Below, one piece after another: positions 28,942-38,400 of a DNA stretch of 64,000 nucleotides. Numbering within the stretch: position 1 is the stretch's first letter; each line of letters opens with the position of its first letter. The stretch spans positions 1,054,001-1,118,000 of the forward strand of contig NZ_CP015510.2 in the NCBI RefSeq assembly GCF_001931755.2, given 5' to 3'. A program made the translations under genes and the position numbers. Under the pieces are notes generated by a model, which worked only from the letters and a program-made list of their open reading frames with translations, ran no database searches and had not been told where the DNA came from. The stretch comes from Wolbachia endosymbiont of Folsomia candida (GTDB lineage: Bacteria; Pseudomonadota; Alphaproteobacteria; Rickettsiales; Anaplasmataceae).

Positions 28942-29640
28942 ATAATTAGCCAGCCATGCCGACTTTTTGCACAATAGTGCGTAAATCCTAGAAAGTTGAA
29001 GCTTTCTGTTTTTCGTTTCTCCCTTATTGCTTGCTGCCATTCCTTCTTACCAAACTTTACTATTTTTGTTTTATTTTCAGATACTTCCAAACCAAATTTA
29101 CTTAACCGTTGTTTCATTGACTCTAGAAATTCTTTAGCATCTTCCTCGCTTTCGCAGCATACCAGGTAGTCATCTGCGTACCTAACCAGCTCCATATATC
29201 CATTGAATCGTGGTTTAAATTTCTTTTTAAACCATAAATCCAATACATAATGTAAGTATATATTCGCTAGTATAGGACTTACTATTCCTCCCTGTGGCGC
29301 ACCTAGTTCGGTTGCTTCATAATGTCCAGCCTCGACTACTCCTGCCTTCAGAAATCGCTTTACTAACCACAGTAAATTTGGATCAGCTATTCTTTCTCTT
29401 AAACATCTCATTAGCCATTTGTGTTGTACACTATCATAAAATTTCTTTATATCTACTTCTACAATGTAGTTTATTGGTTTGTACATAACTGCTTTATCTA
29501 GTGCTTTTACCGCTTGATGACAGCTTCTACCAGGGCGAAAACCATATGAGTTGTCCAGAAAATCAGCTTCATAAATATTTTCCAATATCTTCTTTAGCAT
29601 TATCTGTACCAGCTTGTCCTCTGTTGATGGCACGATAACT
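28942..29640 (-). pseudogene. Central part of group II intron reverse transcriptase
   Basis: About 230 codons with the RT core: EDKLVQIMLKKILENIYE, YGFRPGRSCHQAVKAL, VEVDIKKFYDSV, GAPQGGIVSPILANIYLHY and the catalytic YADD in LVRYADDYLVCCES. The N-terminal RT0-RT1 part is lost at the junction with the recombinase gene, and the end is cut by the IS4-type insertion after SRHGW. The ATG at 29660 lies in recombinase DNA and is not a real start. Confidence 0.9.
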
Positions 29641-31734
29641 TCATAATACACCTCCTTCAATTTGTTTTTGTGATTTCAACCTTGCAATTGCTATTTTAGA
29701 AGAGCTCTCAATACGTTTTTTTAACTCCAGTTCTTGTTCTAAACTTATCGATATCCAGAACCTTTCACCAATACGTCGTGCATTAATAAACTTACGTTCA
29801 ATCCAATAACGTACTACGTAATGACTGACATTGAATTTTTCTGCAACTTGTTTCACTGATAACTCTTCTTCAGATTTTTGATTACATAGTGCTGGGATCT
29901 TATGTTTAAATCGAATCCATTTCATACTTTTTATAGTAAAAGGATTACCTTTATTTGTTGTCAGCCCCTCTTGGTTTAACAAACTAATAATTTGTTCATC
30001 AGTCATTGTTTTCGATAGCTGTCTTATCCGATCAATTATATCATCTGAATGCCTCCATCTGTCATAGGATTTTTTTGGCAATTGCACCTCTAAGTCCTCT
30101 ATAGCATTTGTTTGCCAGCGTATATGTAGTACTGCTTTTTGTTCACTACGTAGTTTTTCAACAGTAATATCCTTAACTAGAAGTCGTAAAATACGCTTTC
30201 GATCTCTTGCACTTGTTGATTCTGCATTCCATAAGCGTGGTAAGTCCTGAGCTAGTGCCAACACTTTCTCTTTTTGTTGTTTTGTAGCTGTAAGTACATC
30301 ATTTTTCTTATATTCATCATATTGATTCTGTGCTTCTTCCAATGCTATTAAAGCTTCGTTCCAACGTTTCTCCAATGTTCCAGCTACTAGGCGATTTGAT
30401 GGGTCTACTTCTTCATAACGTCTCTGTGCCAGTTGTACTTCATAATCTGCTCTTTTTATCTGCATTTGCCATTGTTTATCTAGCATGTGACCTCGTTGCT
30501 CCAATTCTTCAAATGCTTTTACGGCAATCTCAATTTGCGCAGGTTCCATGACTTCCAATACTCTTTTTACGATAGCTTCATCCAGAGGATTTCCATAAAC
30601 AGAAAAACAACTCTTACTATCTTCTCCCCACTTCTTTTTCCAATTACATTCATAAACAGCAAGAACACCACCTTTGCTCTTATACCTTACAGTAAGACGA
30701 CAGCCGCAGTAACTACAAATTAATAATCCCTGCAATAATCCCAATCCTTCTCGTACTGCTGTAGGTAGCATATTCTCTTCTCCACTGGTTTGATTATTTG
30801 CTAAAACCTTTTTATTTGCTACATATTCTTCCCACGTTATATAACCTTCGTGGTGGTTTTTTATCATTGTATGCCAGGCTTCTGTCGGTAGGCGAACTAC
30901 TGTTGTCTTGACCAATCCAGTACTTGATAATTTTTTCTGATATTTAAAGCGACCATAAACATAAGCTCCAGCATAAGAAGGGTTTTTTAATACTGAACAT
31001 ACCCTAGAATGTGTCAGTGCTCCCCATATTAACTTTCCTTTCCAAATACCACCATATGCTCGTTTTGGAAACTGTATTTTGTTCTTACCAAAATGATGTA
31101 CTACTCCATAAGCACTGCCCTTTTCTTTAAATACTTTAAACAATAATTGAATCACACTTCTTACTTGCTCATTATCGTCAAATCTAGTATTACCTTCATC
31201 ATCATAGCAAAATCCTACTGGGAGAGGAAATCGAAGCTCTCCTTTCTTAGCCTTATTTACCTTACCTCCTAAAAGTCTAGCACGGATGAAATGCAACTCT
31301 GCGTGTGATATCGTTCCTTTTAGCCCAAGTACCAATTGGTCGTTGAAGTCATTAGGATTGTAACAACCATCTTCATCTATAATCAATGTATCTGTTAAAG
31401 CACATAATTCCAGTAATCTATGCCAATCACTGCAAGATCTAGATAATCTCGACGCTTCCAGTACAAACACGGCTCCTACTTTTCCCATTGATACATCAGC
31501 AACTAATATTTTAAAATCTTCTCGATTATTAGCTTGAGCTCCTGAAATCCCTAAATCATCATCTAAAACTCTTATGGCATTCTGAGACCATCCCATTTGT
31601 TGCGCTTTATCTTTCAGTTTATACTGCCTTTCAGTACTCTCCTGATTGAGCCTTACCTGTCCCATTGTTGATTGCCTTAAATAAACGTATGCTGGTTTTA
31701 ATATATGGTGGTTCTGAATTTTGTGTGCTGTCAT
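29641..31734 (-). CDS. Large serine recombinase of a DUF5372-type mobile element
   Basis: 697 aa. The resolvase domain has the catalytic serine in YLRQSTMGQ (Ser22) and the LEASRLSRS motif (about residue 100). A recombinase domain follows (about 180-300), a zinc ribbon CSYCGCRL (about 345), a coiled coil (about 400-480), and a C-terminal region with HTH-like KQVAEKFNVSHYVVRYWI. GGAGGA precedes the ATG by nine bases. The gene overlaps a small upstream ORF and is preceded by a DUF5372 gene, a set seen together in other bacteria. The stop overlaps a possible next start (ATGA at 29644-29641), after which intron sequence takes over. Confidence 0.88.
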   Translation of the reverse strand: MTAHKIQNHHILKPAYVYLRQSTMGQVRLNQESTERQYKLKDKAQQMGWSQNAIRVLDDDLGISGAQANNREDFKILVADVSMGKVGAVFVLEASRLSRSCSDWHRLLELCALTDTLIIDEDGCYNPNDFNDQLVLGLKGTISHAELHFIRARLLGGKVNKAKKGELRFPLPVGFCYDDEGNTRFDDNEQVRSVIQLLFKVFKEKGSAYGVVHHFGKNKIQFPKRAYGGIWKGKLIWGALTHSRVCSVLKNPSYAGAYVYGRFKYQKKLSSTGLVKTTVVRLPTEAWHTMIKNHHEGYITWEEYVANKKVLANNQTSGEENMLPTAVREGLGLLQGLLICSYCGCRLTVRYKSKGGVLAVYECNWKKKWGEDSKSCFSVYGNPLDEAIVKRVLEVMEPAQIEIAVKAFEELEQRGHMLDKQWQMQIKRADYEVQLAQRRYEEVDPSNRLVAGTLEKRWNEALIALEEAQNQYDEYKKNDVLTATKQQKEKVLALAQDLPRLWNAESTSARDRKRILRLLVKDITVEKLRSEQKAVLHIRWQTNAIEDLEVQLPKKSYDRWRHSDDIIDRIRQLSKTMTDEQIISLLNQEGLTTNKGNPFTIKSMKWIRFKHKIPALCNQKSEEELSVKQVAEKFNVSHYVVRYWIERKFINARRIGERFWISISLEQELELKKRIESSSKIAIARLKSQKQIEGGVL

Positions 31735-31861
31735 TATTAATATCCTCCGTTTTAATCAATTGTTGTTCCACTATTAAATACTCATGCAACATGTTTGCTA
31801 TACAAATAGCTATCCTGGTAGCATCTACTGATATTACGGAGGTTTTTCCTTCCAATGGCAT
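31631..31861 (-). CDS. Small protein of the recombinase element
   Basis: 76 aa from ATG 31861 with AGGAAAG upstream. The first 45 residues (GKTSVISVDATRIAICIANM, then LHEYLIVEQQL) look like a compact helical protein; the C-terminal part lies over the recombinase start in another frame and may be fortuitous. Such a short gene is usually found between the DUF5372 gene and the recombinase. Function unknown. Confidence 0.5.
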   Translation of the reverse strand: MPLEGKTSVISVDATRIAICIANMLHEYLIVEQQLIKTEDINNDSTQNSEPPYIKTSIRLFKAINNGTGKAQSGEY

Positions 31862-31895
31862 AATTTCTTTCCTATAATCGTTTCTGTGTTAGTCA

Positions 31896-32225
31896 TTAAT
31901 CAACCTCTTTGCTATTTTTAGCTTGATCAAGATTGGTAACTAATTTAACTAACTGCTGAAGATGGGAAAACGATAAAATAGGCGATAAATCAGTAAGGGT
32001 TTGATAAAGATTAGGATCTGCTTTGTCTGTCCAATCACGTGGAATGCCTACTGTACCACGCGTCAACGTTTTCAAACTAAATATATCCCGATTATTAAAG
32101 TTTTTTGTTGATAATATTTGAAAACTTTTCCCCTTCCATGGATGGAATGGATGAGTAATAGTAGCGTATCCCGAATATCGACTGGACTTAGGTGCAGTTA
32201 ATTCTAACCATGAGCAACCCAAGTA
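31896..32225 (-). pseudogene. DUF5372 protein, N-terminus lost at an IS110 junction
   Basis: The C-terminal 100 codons (YATITHPFHPWKGKSFQIL, IPRDWTDKADP, LSFSHLQQLVKLV) match DUF5372, a small protein encoded with this type of recombinase. The ORF appears to start at 32288, but that part is read from IS110 DNA in another frame; homology begins at about 32225, where IS110 transposase sequence stops. The native start is gone. Confidence 0.7.
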
Positions 32226-33058
32226 CACTGTATTAAAGCAGTGCGTGCCATTTTCGACCCTCGTTTGGTAATCCTTCCAATCGTGCACTGTTGATTAGAT
32301 TGAGAAACATATGGTACAACTCCAAAATAAGCAGTGAGTTTTTCAGGATCGCGAAAGTCATTAATATCACCAATTGTTGTAATAAAAACAGCTGCAGAAA
32401 TTACACCAATGCCTTTAATGCTAATGAGATTATAAAATCCAGGAAGCTGTTTAACAAAAGTTTCAATTTCCTTTTCAAGTTTCTTGAGGCTTTCTCGTAT
32501 AGCTTCTAGGTGATAGCTGATCACTTCAATTTCAACTTTTTCCAAATGACACCAATTATGTTTTTGAATAGCACGTTTAAACCCCGTTTTGGTTGTCAGT
32601 GCTTCCTTTTTAATTTTTATTCCGTGGTAATTAAAAAGACTGTGCATTTTGTTAATCAAAGATATCCGTGATTTTACTAACTGTTCTCTTGTTTTAAGAA
32701 GAGAAACTAATTGCTGATATTGTGTGTTTTTGCATCTTGCTTCAGGCAGCATATCCTTGCTTAGAAAAAAAGCAATAGCTCTTGCATCATGCTTATCTGT
32801 CTTGTGTACAGAACGGCGAATAACTTCGAATTGCAAAGGAGCAATTATTACCACACGCTTGACGTAAGGTAACACTTCATCATAAAAGAAACAGCTGTTA
32901 CCTGTTGCTTCTAAAGCTACTTCATCTGTTGGCTGAAGATTCTCAATAAAATTGTTTATATCCTGCAAGCGAAACGTGCGAATATATTCTGGTTTTTCTT
33001 GCTCTAAATAACAGGCAGTGAAGCTATTTGTATGTAAATCAACTCCAATGTAACGCAT
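32204..33058 (-). pseudogene. IS110-family transposase, C-terminally truncated
   Basis: First 281 residues match the intact copy at 62273-63289, then the sequence leaves IS110 DNA after CTWVA and stops. The N-terminal DEDD RuvC-like domain is whole (Asp7, Glu50, Asp88, Asp91), and the Transposase_20 domain is partly kept (IKGIGVISAAVF), but the last 55 residues are absent. Probably inactive; could act only if another copy supplies function. Confidence 0.88.
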
Positions 33059-33311
33059 ACTTTTTCCTCCAATTGCATAATAATATATCAGAGTAGAATA
33101 TTGCCGGTTGATCCAAACTCCTATACGCGGTCACCGAATTTTATGGGCCGCACGATGGTTTTCGGTGGCAGGTGCGGTTAATCTAAAGTACGAGGTCTTC
33201 TTTCACTGCATATAAAAGCAGAGGGAGCCTCAAGCTTTGCCCAACCTGCTACCTATCCACTCTGAGAAGTTATTATCTTCTCATGCTCTCAACCGAGCAA
33301 TAACTATTCAT
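32215..33311 (-). mobile_element. IS110-family element, 3'-truncated copy
   Basis: Contains the complete left non-coding region (33059-33311) and the first 281 codons of the transposase, identical in sequence as far as I can compare with the full copy at 62022-63299. The right part is deleted at about 32222, where DUF5372 sequence begins. The left end abuts radC: the sequence ATTACTTTAG of radC is followed by ATGATATGAATAG, as at the other copy. Confidence 0.85.
33059..33311 (-). ncRNA. Left-end non-coding region of IS110, candidate bridge RNA
   Basis: About 250 bases between the element edge and the transposase ATG, with no ORF and several stems: GAGAAG/CTTCTC around AATAATAA-type loop, CTGC/GCAG, CGCAC/GTGCG and CACCGAA/TTCGGTG. 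IS110 elements encode a bridge RNA in such a region that pairs with target and donor DNA. Fold and transcript are not proven here. A copy in opposite orientation lies at 62022-62272. Confidence 0.5.
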
Positions 33312-33312
33312 A

Positions 33313-33963
33313 TCATCTAAAGTAATTTTTTTCTGTCACAATTATGTGATCAATTAACTCTATCTCCATGCTACTGCACGCTAATGATAGGATTTTGGTT
33401 AAACTTATATCGTGCTGTGATGGTTTTGCACTTCCTAAGTGGTTGTGTGCTATAACCATTGCAGTTGCTCCTACTAGTAGTGCTCTTTTTATTACTTCTC
33501 TCGCATATAGAGGTGTTTTATCTACTGTTCCCTCTTGAGTGTACTCATCGATAATACGAGATTTCTTGTTCAAATAAATAACACGAAAGTTTTCTATACT
33601 TAATTGGCCTATTGTTACTCTTAAGTATTCTATCAATTTTTTCTGATTCTCAATTATTGGCAGTTCTTCCAGATCTTCTCTGAGCATTCTTTCAATTGTT
33701 TCCCTCACACACATAATACTTGCTATTGCTGAATCGTTCATACCAGTTACACTTTTCAGCTCATGAAAGTCAGCGCTAATCACCTTACCAATACTCTTGA
33801 ACAGCTCTAATAATCTTTCTGCAACTTCTTTATTTTCCCCATTATTAAATGAAGAATATAAAATAAGCTCCACCAGCTCAAGATCAAGTAATGACGACCT
33901 ACCTTTGCTTGCTAATACTCTTTTTTCCAGTTCTGTTTTTCTTTTGTTTTCACTATTATTCAT
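33313..33963 (-). CDS. radC: RadC-family JAMM protein, end replaced by IS110
   Basis: 216 aa. RadC-like proteins carry an N-terminal helix-hairpin-helix region (VTGMNDSAIASI near residue 70) and a C-terminal JAMM metal site, here HNHLGSAKPSQHD (about 172-184), complete. They are frequent cargo of WO prophages; the enzymatic role is still unclear and a repair function is not supported. The last residues ENYF-type strand are cut: after TEKNYF the sequence enters IS110 DNA and stops after one residue, so about ten residues are lost. May still fold. Confidence 0.85.
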   Translation of the reverse strand: MNNSENKRKTELEKRVLASKGRSSLLDLELVELILYSSFNNGENKEVAERLLELFKSIGKVISADFHELKSVTGMNDSAIASIMCVRETIERMLREDLEELPIIENQKKLIEYLRVTIGQLSIENFRVIYLNKKSRIIDEYTQEGTVDKTPLYAREVIKRALLVGATAMVIAHNHLGSAKPSQHDISLTKILSLACSSMEIELIDHIIVTEKNYFR

Positions 33964-34209
33964 AAAATTACCTATTTATTAACGACTAAACAAATTCAAT
34001 TATTTACTCTGCTTTTTTGGCAGTGGTGCACATAGAGCCATCAATTTTTCAGTAAGTCAAATCTTTTTTGAATATTTTTTGATATTTTTTTATTAATAAT
34101 AATGGTGAATATATTGATTTTTGATTTCTATTGCAGTTGGAAAATAAAAAAATTGAACTTTGATGACTAATAATGTATAATCACTAATGCTTTTTTAGAC
34201 GTCTTAATT
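33964..34209. other. AT-rich intergenic spacer
   Basis: Between divergent radC and the Rpn gene. Very AT-rich with long A and T runs; it probably holds the promoters of both genes. No RNA gene or repeat recognised. Confidence 0.5.
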
Positions 34210-35124
34210 ATGGCTATTTCCAAGTTTTTAGACCCAAAATGTGATCTAACGTTCAAACGAATCTTTGGTACTGAGAAAAATCAAAATATTCTTATCCACT
34301 TTCTAAATGATATTTTAGGGTTTACTGAGAAAAGTGCAATACAAGAAGTAGAATTCCTCAGTACTATCATGGATCCTGAGATTGCCTCTGACAAACAAAG
34401 TATAGTTGATATTCTTTGCAAAGATTCTATTGGTAATAGATTCGTAATCGAGATGCAGGTCGCTAGAGACAAAGGCTTTGAAAAACGTGCCCAACTATAT
34501 GCTGCTAAAGCTTATTCTAGACAGTCATGCAGTTATTTTGATTTACAAAAAGTTTACTTCATCGCCATTTCTAATTGTAATTTATTTCCTATAGATGTTC
34601 ATTATATTTCCACTCATAATATACGTGATATCAAAACCAATGGACATTACTTAAAAGACTTTCAGTTTGTTTTCATTGAATTGCCTAAATTTCTTAAAAG
34701 CACAGTAGATCAACTAGAGAACACTATAGAACGTTGGTGCTATTTCTTTCGGTATGCAGAGGATACTACAGATGAAGACCTAAAAAAAATTGCAGAACAA
34801 GCACCAATTATAAAGCTCGCATATGATGAGTTAGATAAGTTTCACTGGAATGAAAAAGATCTAGCAGCTTACGAAGAGAGAATTATGGATATACAGAAAG
34901 AAGCAGCCATCCTAGAATATAAACTTGATCTTGCTACTGAAAAGGGCATACAAATCGGTAAAGAGGAAGGCAGAGAGGAAGGCATCCAAATAGGTGCGGA
35001 GAAAGGGAAAATTGAAGTAGCAAGAAATTCACTTAAGGCTGGTATATCTGTGGATATTGTAGCTCAAATAACAGGTCTCTCTGTTGACAAGGTAAAGGAA
35101 CTACAGAAAGAAAGGACCATATAG
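34210..35124 (+). CDS. Rpn-family recombination-promoting nuclease / PD-(D/E)XK transposase-like
   Basis: 304 aa. The N-terminus FLDPKCDLTFKRIFG is the family signature, followed by the nuclease core with QSIVDILCKDSIGNRFVIEM (D...ExQ/K pattern, about residues 75-95) and RAQLYAAKAYSRQ. The C-terminus has the GREEG-type repeats and the short KAGISVDIVAQITGLSVDKV helix typical of the family (PDDEXK_2, TIGR01784). Such genes are repeated many times in Wolbachia and Rickettsia genomes and move, although they lack clear ends. Intact. Biological role uncertain; E. coli RpnA-type proteins promote RecA-independent recombination. Confidence 0.88.
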   Translation: MAISKFLDPKCDLTFKRIFGTEKNQNILIHFLNDILGFTEKSAIQEVEFLSTIMDPEIASDKQSIVDILCKDSIGNRFVIEMQVARDKGFEKRAQLYAAKAYSRQSCSYFDLQKVYFIAISNCNLFPIDVHYISTHNIRDIKTNGHYLKDFQFVFIELPKFLKSTVDQLENTIERWCYFFRYAEDTTDEDLKKIAEQAPIIKLAYDELDKFHWNEKDLAAYEERIMDIQKEAAILEYKLDLATEKGIQIGKEEGREEGIQIGAEKGKIEVARNSLKAGISVDIVAQITGLSVDKVKELQKERTI

Positions 35125-35135
35125 CTTTCCGTACC

Positions 35136-35357
35136 TTACTCTGTCTTTAAATCAAATCTCTCTTTGTCACAAGGAGCCACATTACTATTATCTCGTGCTG
35201 CTGACTCTTTTTTGTCATACTTCCTTATCCACCTATACAGTCCACTAGAATCAACACCCAATTCTCTTGCTACTTTCGTAACTGTTTTCCCTGTATTTTT
35301 ACATAATTTTATAGCTGCTAGCTTGAATTCTCGTGTAAACTTTCTTCCATTAGGCAT
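35136..35357 (-). pseudogene. IS3-family OrfA fragment
   Basis: 73 aa from ATG 35357 (GAGG upstream). The HTH_Tnp_1 domain is clear: NGRKFTREFKLAAIKLCKN and VTKVARELGVDSSGLYRWI. A complete IS3 element would have a leucine zipper after this and an OrfB integrase with a DDE motif; none is found, and the ORF ends before the start of the Rpn gene end on the other strand. So it is a remnant. Confidence 0.8.
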
Positions 35358-35405
35358 CTTATACCTCACTTAAAAATCTATTTATAAAAATGAATTTTCT
35401 CCCCA

Positions 35406-38400
35406 TTACTGTATTCTCCTTGCACTTGAATTTTCTATTGCTAGATCACTCAATAAGCTTTTTGGTTTATCTTCTTGAAGTACCGGTTTAGCTTTAGGTA
35501 ATCTATCTACATTTATTGGCTTTTGTTTTCCTACAAGCAATTCAACTTCTTTTTCAGCCAAGACCTCTTCTATGTTATTCTTTAAACGATCTAAGAATTT
35601 ATCAGTTTGTTTAAACTCTGGACTAGCTTCTTTTGCAGATGAGTATAAGGTCTTTGATATTTCAGAAAAATTACCATTTCTTATTTGTCCAACTATAGCT
35701 GAACTTGTGGCTACTTGATTAAACTTTAAATTCGTTACTGATATACCTGACTTAACAGCTGTTTCATTTAATACTTGCTCGAACTTTGTAGTGATATTTA
35801 ATGCATGGCCCTGTGCTTCTAGTAAGAACATAGACTTACCTTCTGTAGAGATAGGCTTCTTACCTGTAATTTTTCTTATAAATACATCCAAGAGCAGTAT
35901 TATACCATCAACATCTACTTGTGATATGTTTGGTAGGTCCTTAGCTGTAGAGCTGGATGTTTTTTCTGATTCTATGGTGCGAGAGTTAAATAACCCACCT
36001 ATAGAACCTTTTACCCAACCGAATAAATCATTTATCAACGAAGATGTTCTTATAGCACTGCTTGTAGCTTTCTCCTCAACACTATGATTCCCATCTTCCA
36101 TGACAGGAGTGGCATTATTTTGGGCAGCAAAAAACTCAAGATCATCTGATACATTACTACTTGTAATAGTTTTTGTATTAATAGCACGACGGCTGCGTTG
36201 ATGTGTTGTAGTATTTTTTAATAAATCAACAATTTCTCTTCTACCGTGCTGTTCTGCCATATGAAGAGCTGTCTCACCACTATCAGTTCTAGCATTAACA
36301 TTAGCACCCTTATTCAGTAATGCTAAAACTGTCTCTGTATTACCCTTGTATGCCGCCCAATGAAGAGCTGTCCATCCACCATTAGTTTTCGCATTAATAT
36401 CAGCACCTTCGTCCAATAAAGCTAGGGATACTTCCTTATGACCTTTTTCAGCAGCTTTATGCAGCGATGTCCAATTACCATTAGTCTTAGCATTAACATC
36501 AGCTCCTTTATCTATAAGATATTTTACTAGATCTAAATTACCAGAAGATGCTGCCTCGTGTAGAAGAGTATTGCCATAATTGTCTTTAGTGTTTACATCA
36601 ACCCTTTTCTCCTCTACAAGATATTTTACTAGGTCTAAATTGCCAGAATAAGCAGCATAGTGAAGAGAAGTCTTACCGTCATTGCTTTTTATGTTAATAT
36701 CAGCCTTCTTGTCATCTATCAGATATTTTACTAGATCCAAACTTCCAGAAAATGCAGCATGGTGAAGAGGAGTCCTACCATCATTTGCTTTACTGTTTAC
36801 ATCATCTTTCTTCTCATCTACTAGATATTTTACTACATCTAATTTACTAGAACCCAAATTATGAGAAGATGCTGCTTCATGTAGTATTGTATTTCCGTCA
36901 TTTGCTTTTCTGTTTACATCAAATTTATCTTCCTCGATAAGATCTTTTATTAAATTCCAATTAATCCATTCATAGTAATAAGGATTATAAATCTTTTGCG
37001 TATCTTTCTCTGCTACACAACTATAAATACCATTTCTTATGTCCATGCCTACAAGTAAGTATTTAAATTCTTCTTCGTCACTTAATTCTTCTAGCTGGGT
37101 TATACCATATTTACTTATTAAATGCTGAATCTCTGATACTTCTGATAAATCTACCTCTATTGTTTGGTTAAACTTCAGTACAGAAACTTTATTCCTATTC
37201 TCTATCGTAAAATTATCTTTGGCGCCAAAACATTGATCAAGATCGTTTAATTTCTCTTTATCAGGATTTTTTAATGATAAATTAGTGTAGCCTTTTGTTA
37301 TTAGCCATGTCAGCGCTTCTACTACCTGACTATCTTGTAAAACTTCTTTTAACTTCTCTTTGTTATAAAGAGTAGAATACGCAGCAACAAACTCTTGTTG
37401 ATCTTCCATTGAATCAAAACCTAGGCAGCTATAAGTATCAATACCATTTGCTATTCCATTACTTGCAAATAAGTATTTTAGGCCATTTACTATTTTGCCG
37501 TTTAACTTTTCTAATTGTTCATCCAAAGCATTACTTTGAGCAGCTTTGTTGATTACAGCCTGAATTTCTGCAACTTCTGACAAATCAAATTTATCTAATT
37601 TTCTGACTTCTATTGATGATTTATCTTCCTGACCAAACCTCAACATTGAAATTCTATGATCTGTTTCGTTCCAATTTTTTATGACAAACGTGGCATTATT
37701 TTGAGCAAAGACAAGATCATTGTTATCAGCTGACACCTCAATATCTGCAGGGTCTTTAAGTAGCAATATTCCTACTCGTTTATCATCTGGCTCTACTGTA
37801 GTTAAACTACCATTAACAAACTTTTGGTTGTGATAAATAGTAGAGTTAAAAGTAGACATCCTATATTCTCTAAAACTGTCATAATAGCTACTTCTTATCT
37901 CATCTTGATAATTTATTGCAATTTTGGCTAATTCAGATAACTGCTTAGAACTTAGCTTTTCTTTACTACGAAAATTTAATGTAAAGTTTCCATATTGGTT
38001 GCCATAGAAGTTTTCTACCTTAACTATTAGCGGTTGATCATCCATTAACATGAGGTCATTTCCATATCTATAAAACCTTATGTCATCTAGCTTAGCGTCC
38101 ACTATAACTTCTGGATTATTTTGCACCTTTTCTGCCGATAATAAAAACATGTACTGACCTTTTGTCGCATGGAAGAAAGGTACTAGCTGCACATAAGACT
38201 GTTTACTTGGCCATGGTAAAAATGTGTTTTTGTCTTTATCTATTATTGTTAAGTGTCTATAACTGCTATTTCTAAAGAAATTTTCTACTTTGATATTTGC
38301 TGTTACGTTGCCTGTAGCTATATGCAAATCATCTTCAACTCTATTGGTTTCAATTGAATCTGTAGGTAAGTAAAGTATATCAAGAGCTTTTTTCTCATCG

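Larger units (their letters stand above)
27560..29640 (-). mobile_element. Group II intron remnant, split by an IS
   Basis: Minus-strand order: the middle of a reverse transcriptase (29640 to 28942), an inserted IS4-type fragment (28941 to 27862), the maturase C-terminus (27861 to 27657), then domain V (27627-27595) and domain VI-like sequence. The intron 5' half (domains I-III and the RT N-terminus) is missing; it stops at the end of the serine recombinase gene. It cannot splice or move by itself. Exact 3' edge is uncertain. Confidence 0.8.

Noticed and set aside
31896..32288. Full 130-aa ORF as a native gene
   Set aside because: The first 20 codons are out-of-frame IS110 transposase DNA; only the DUF5372-like part is native.
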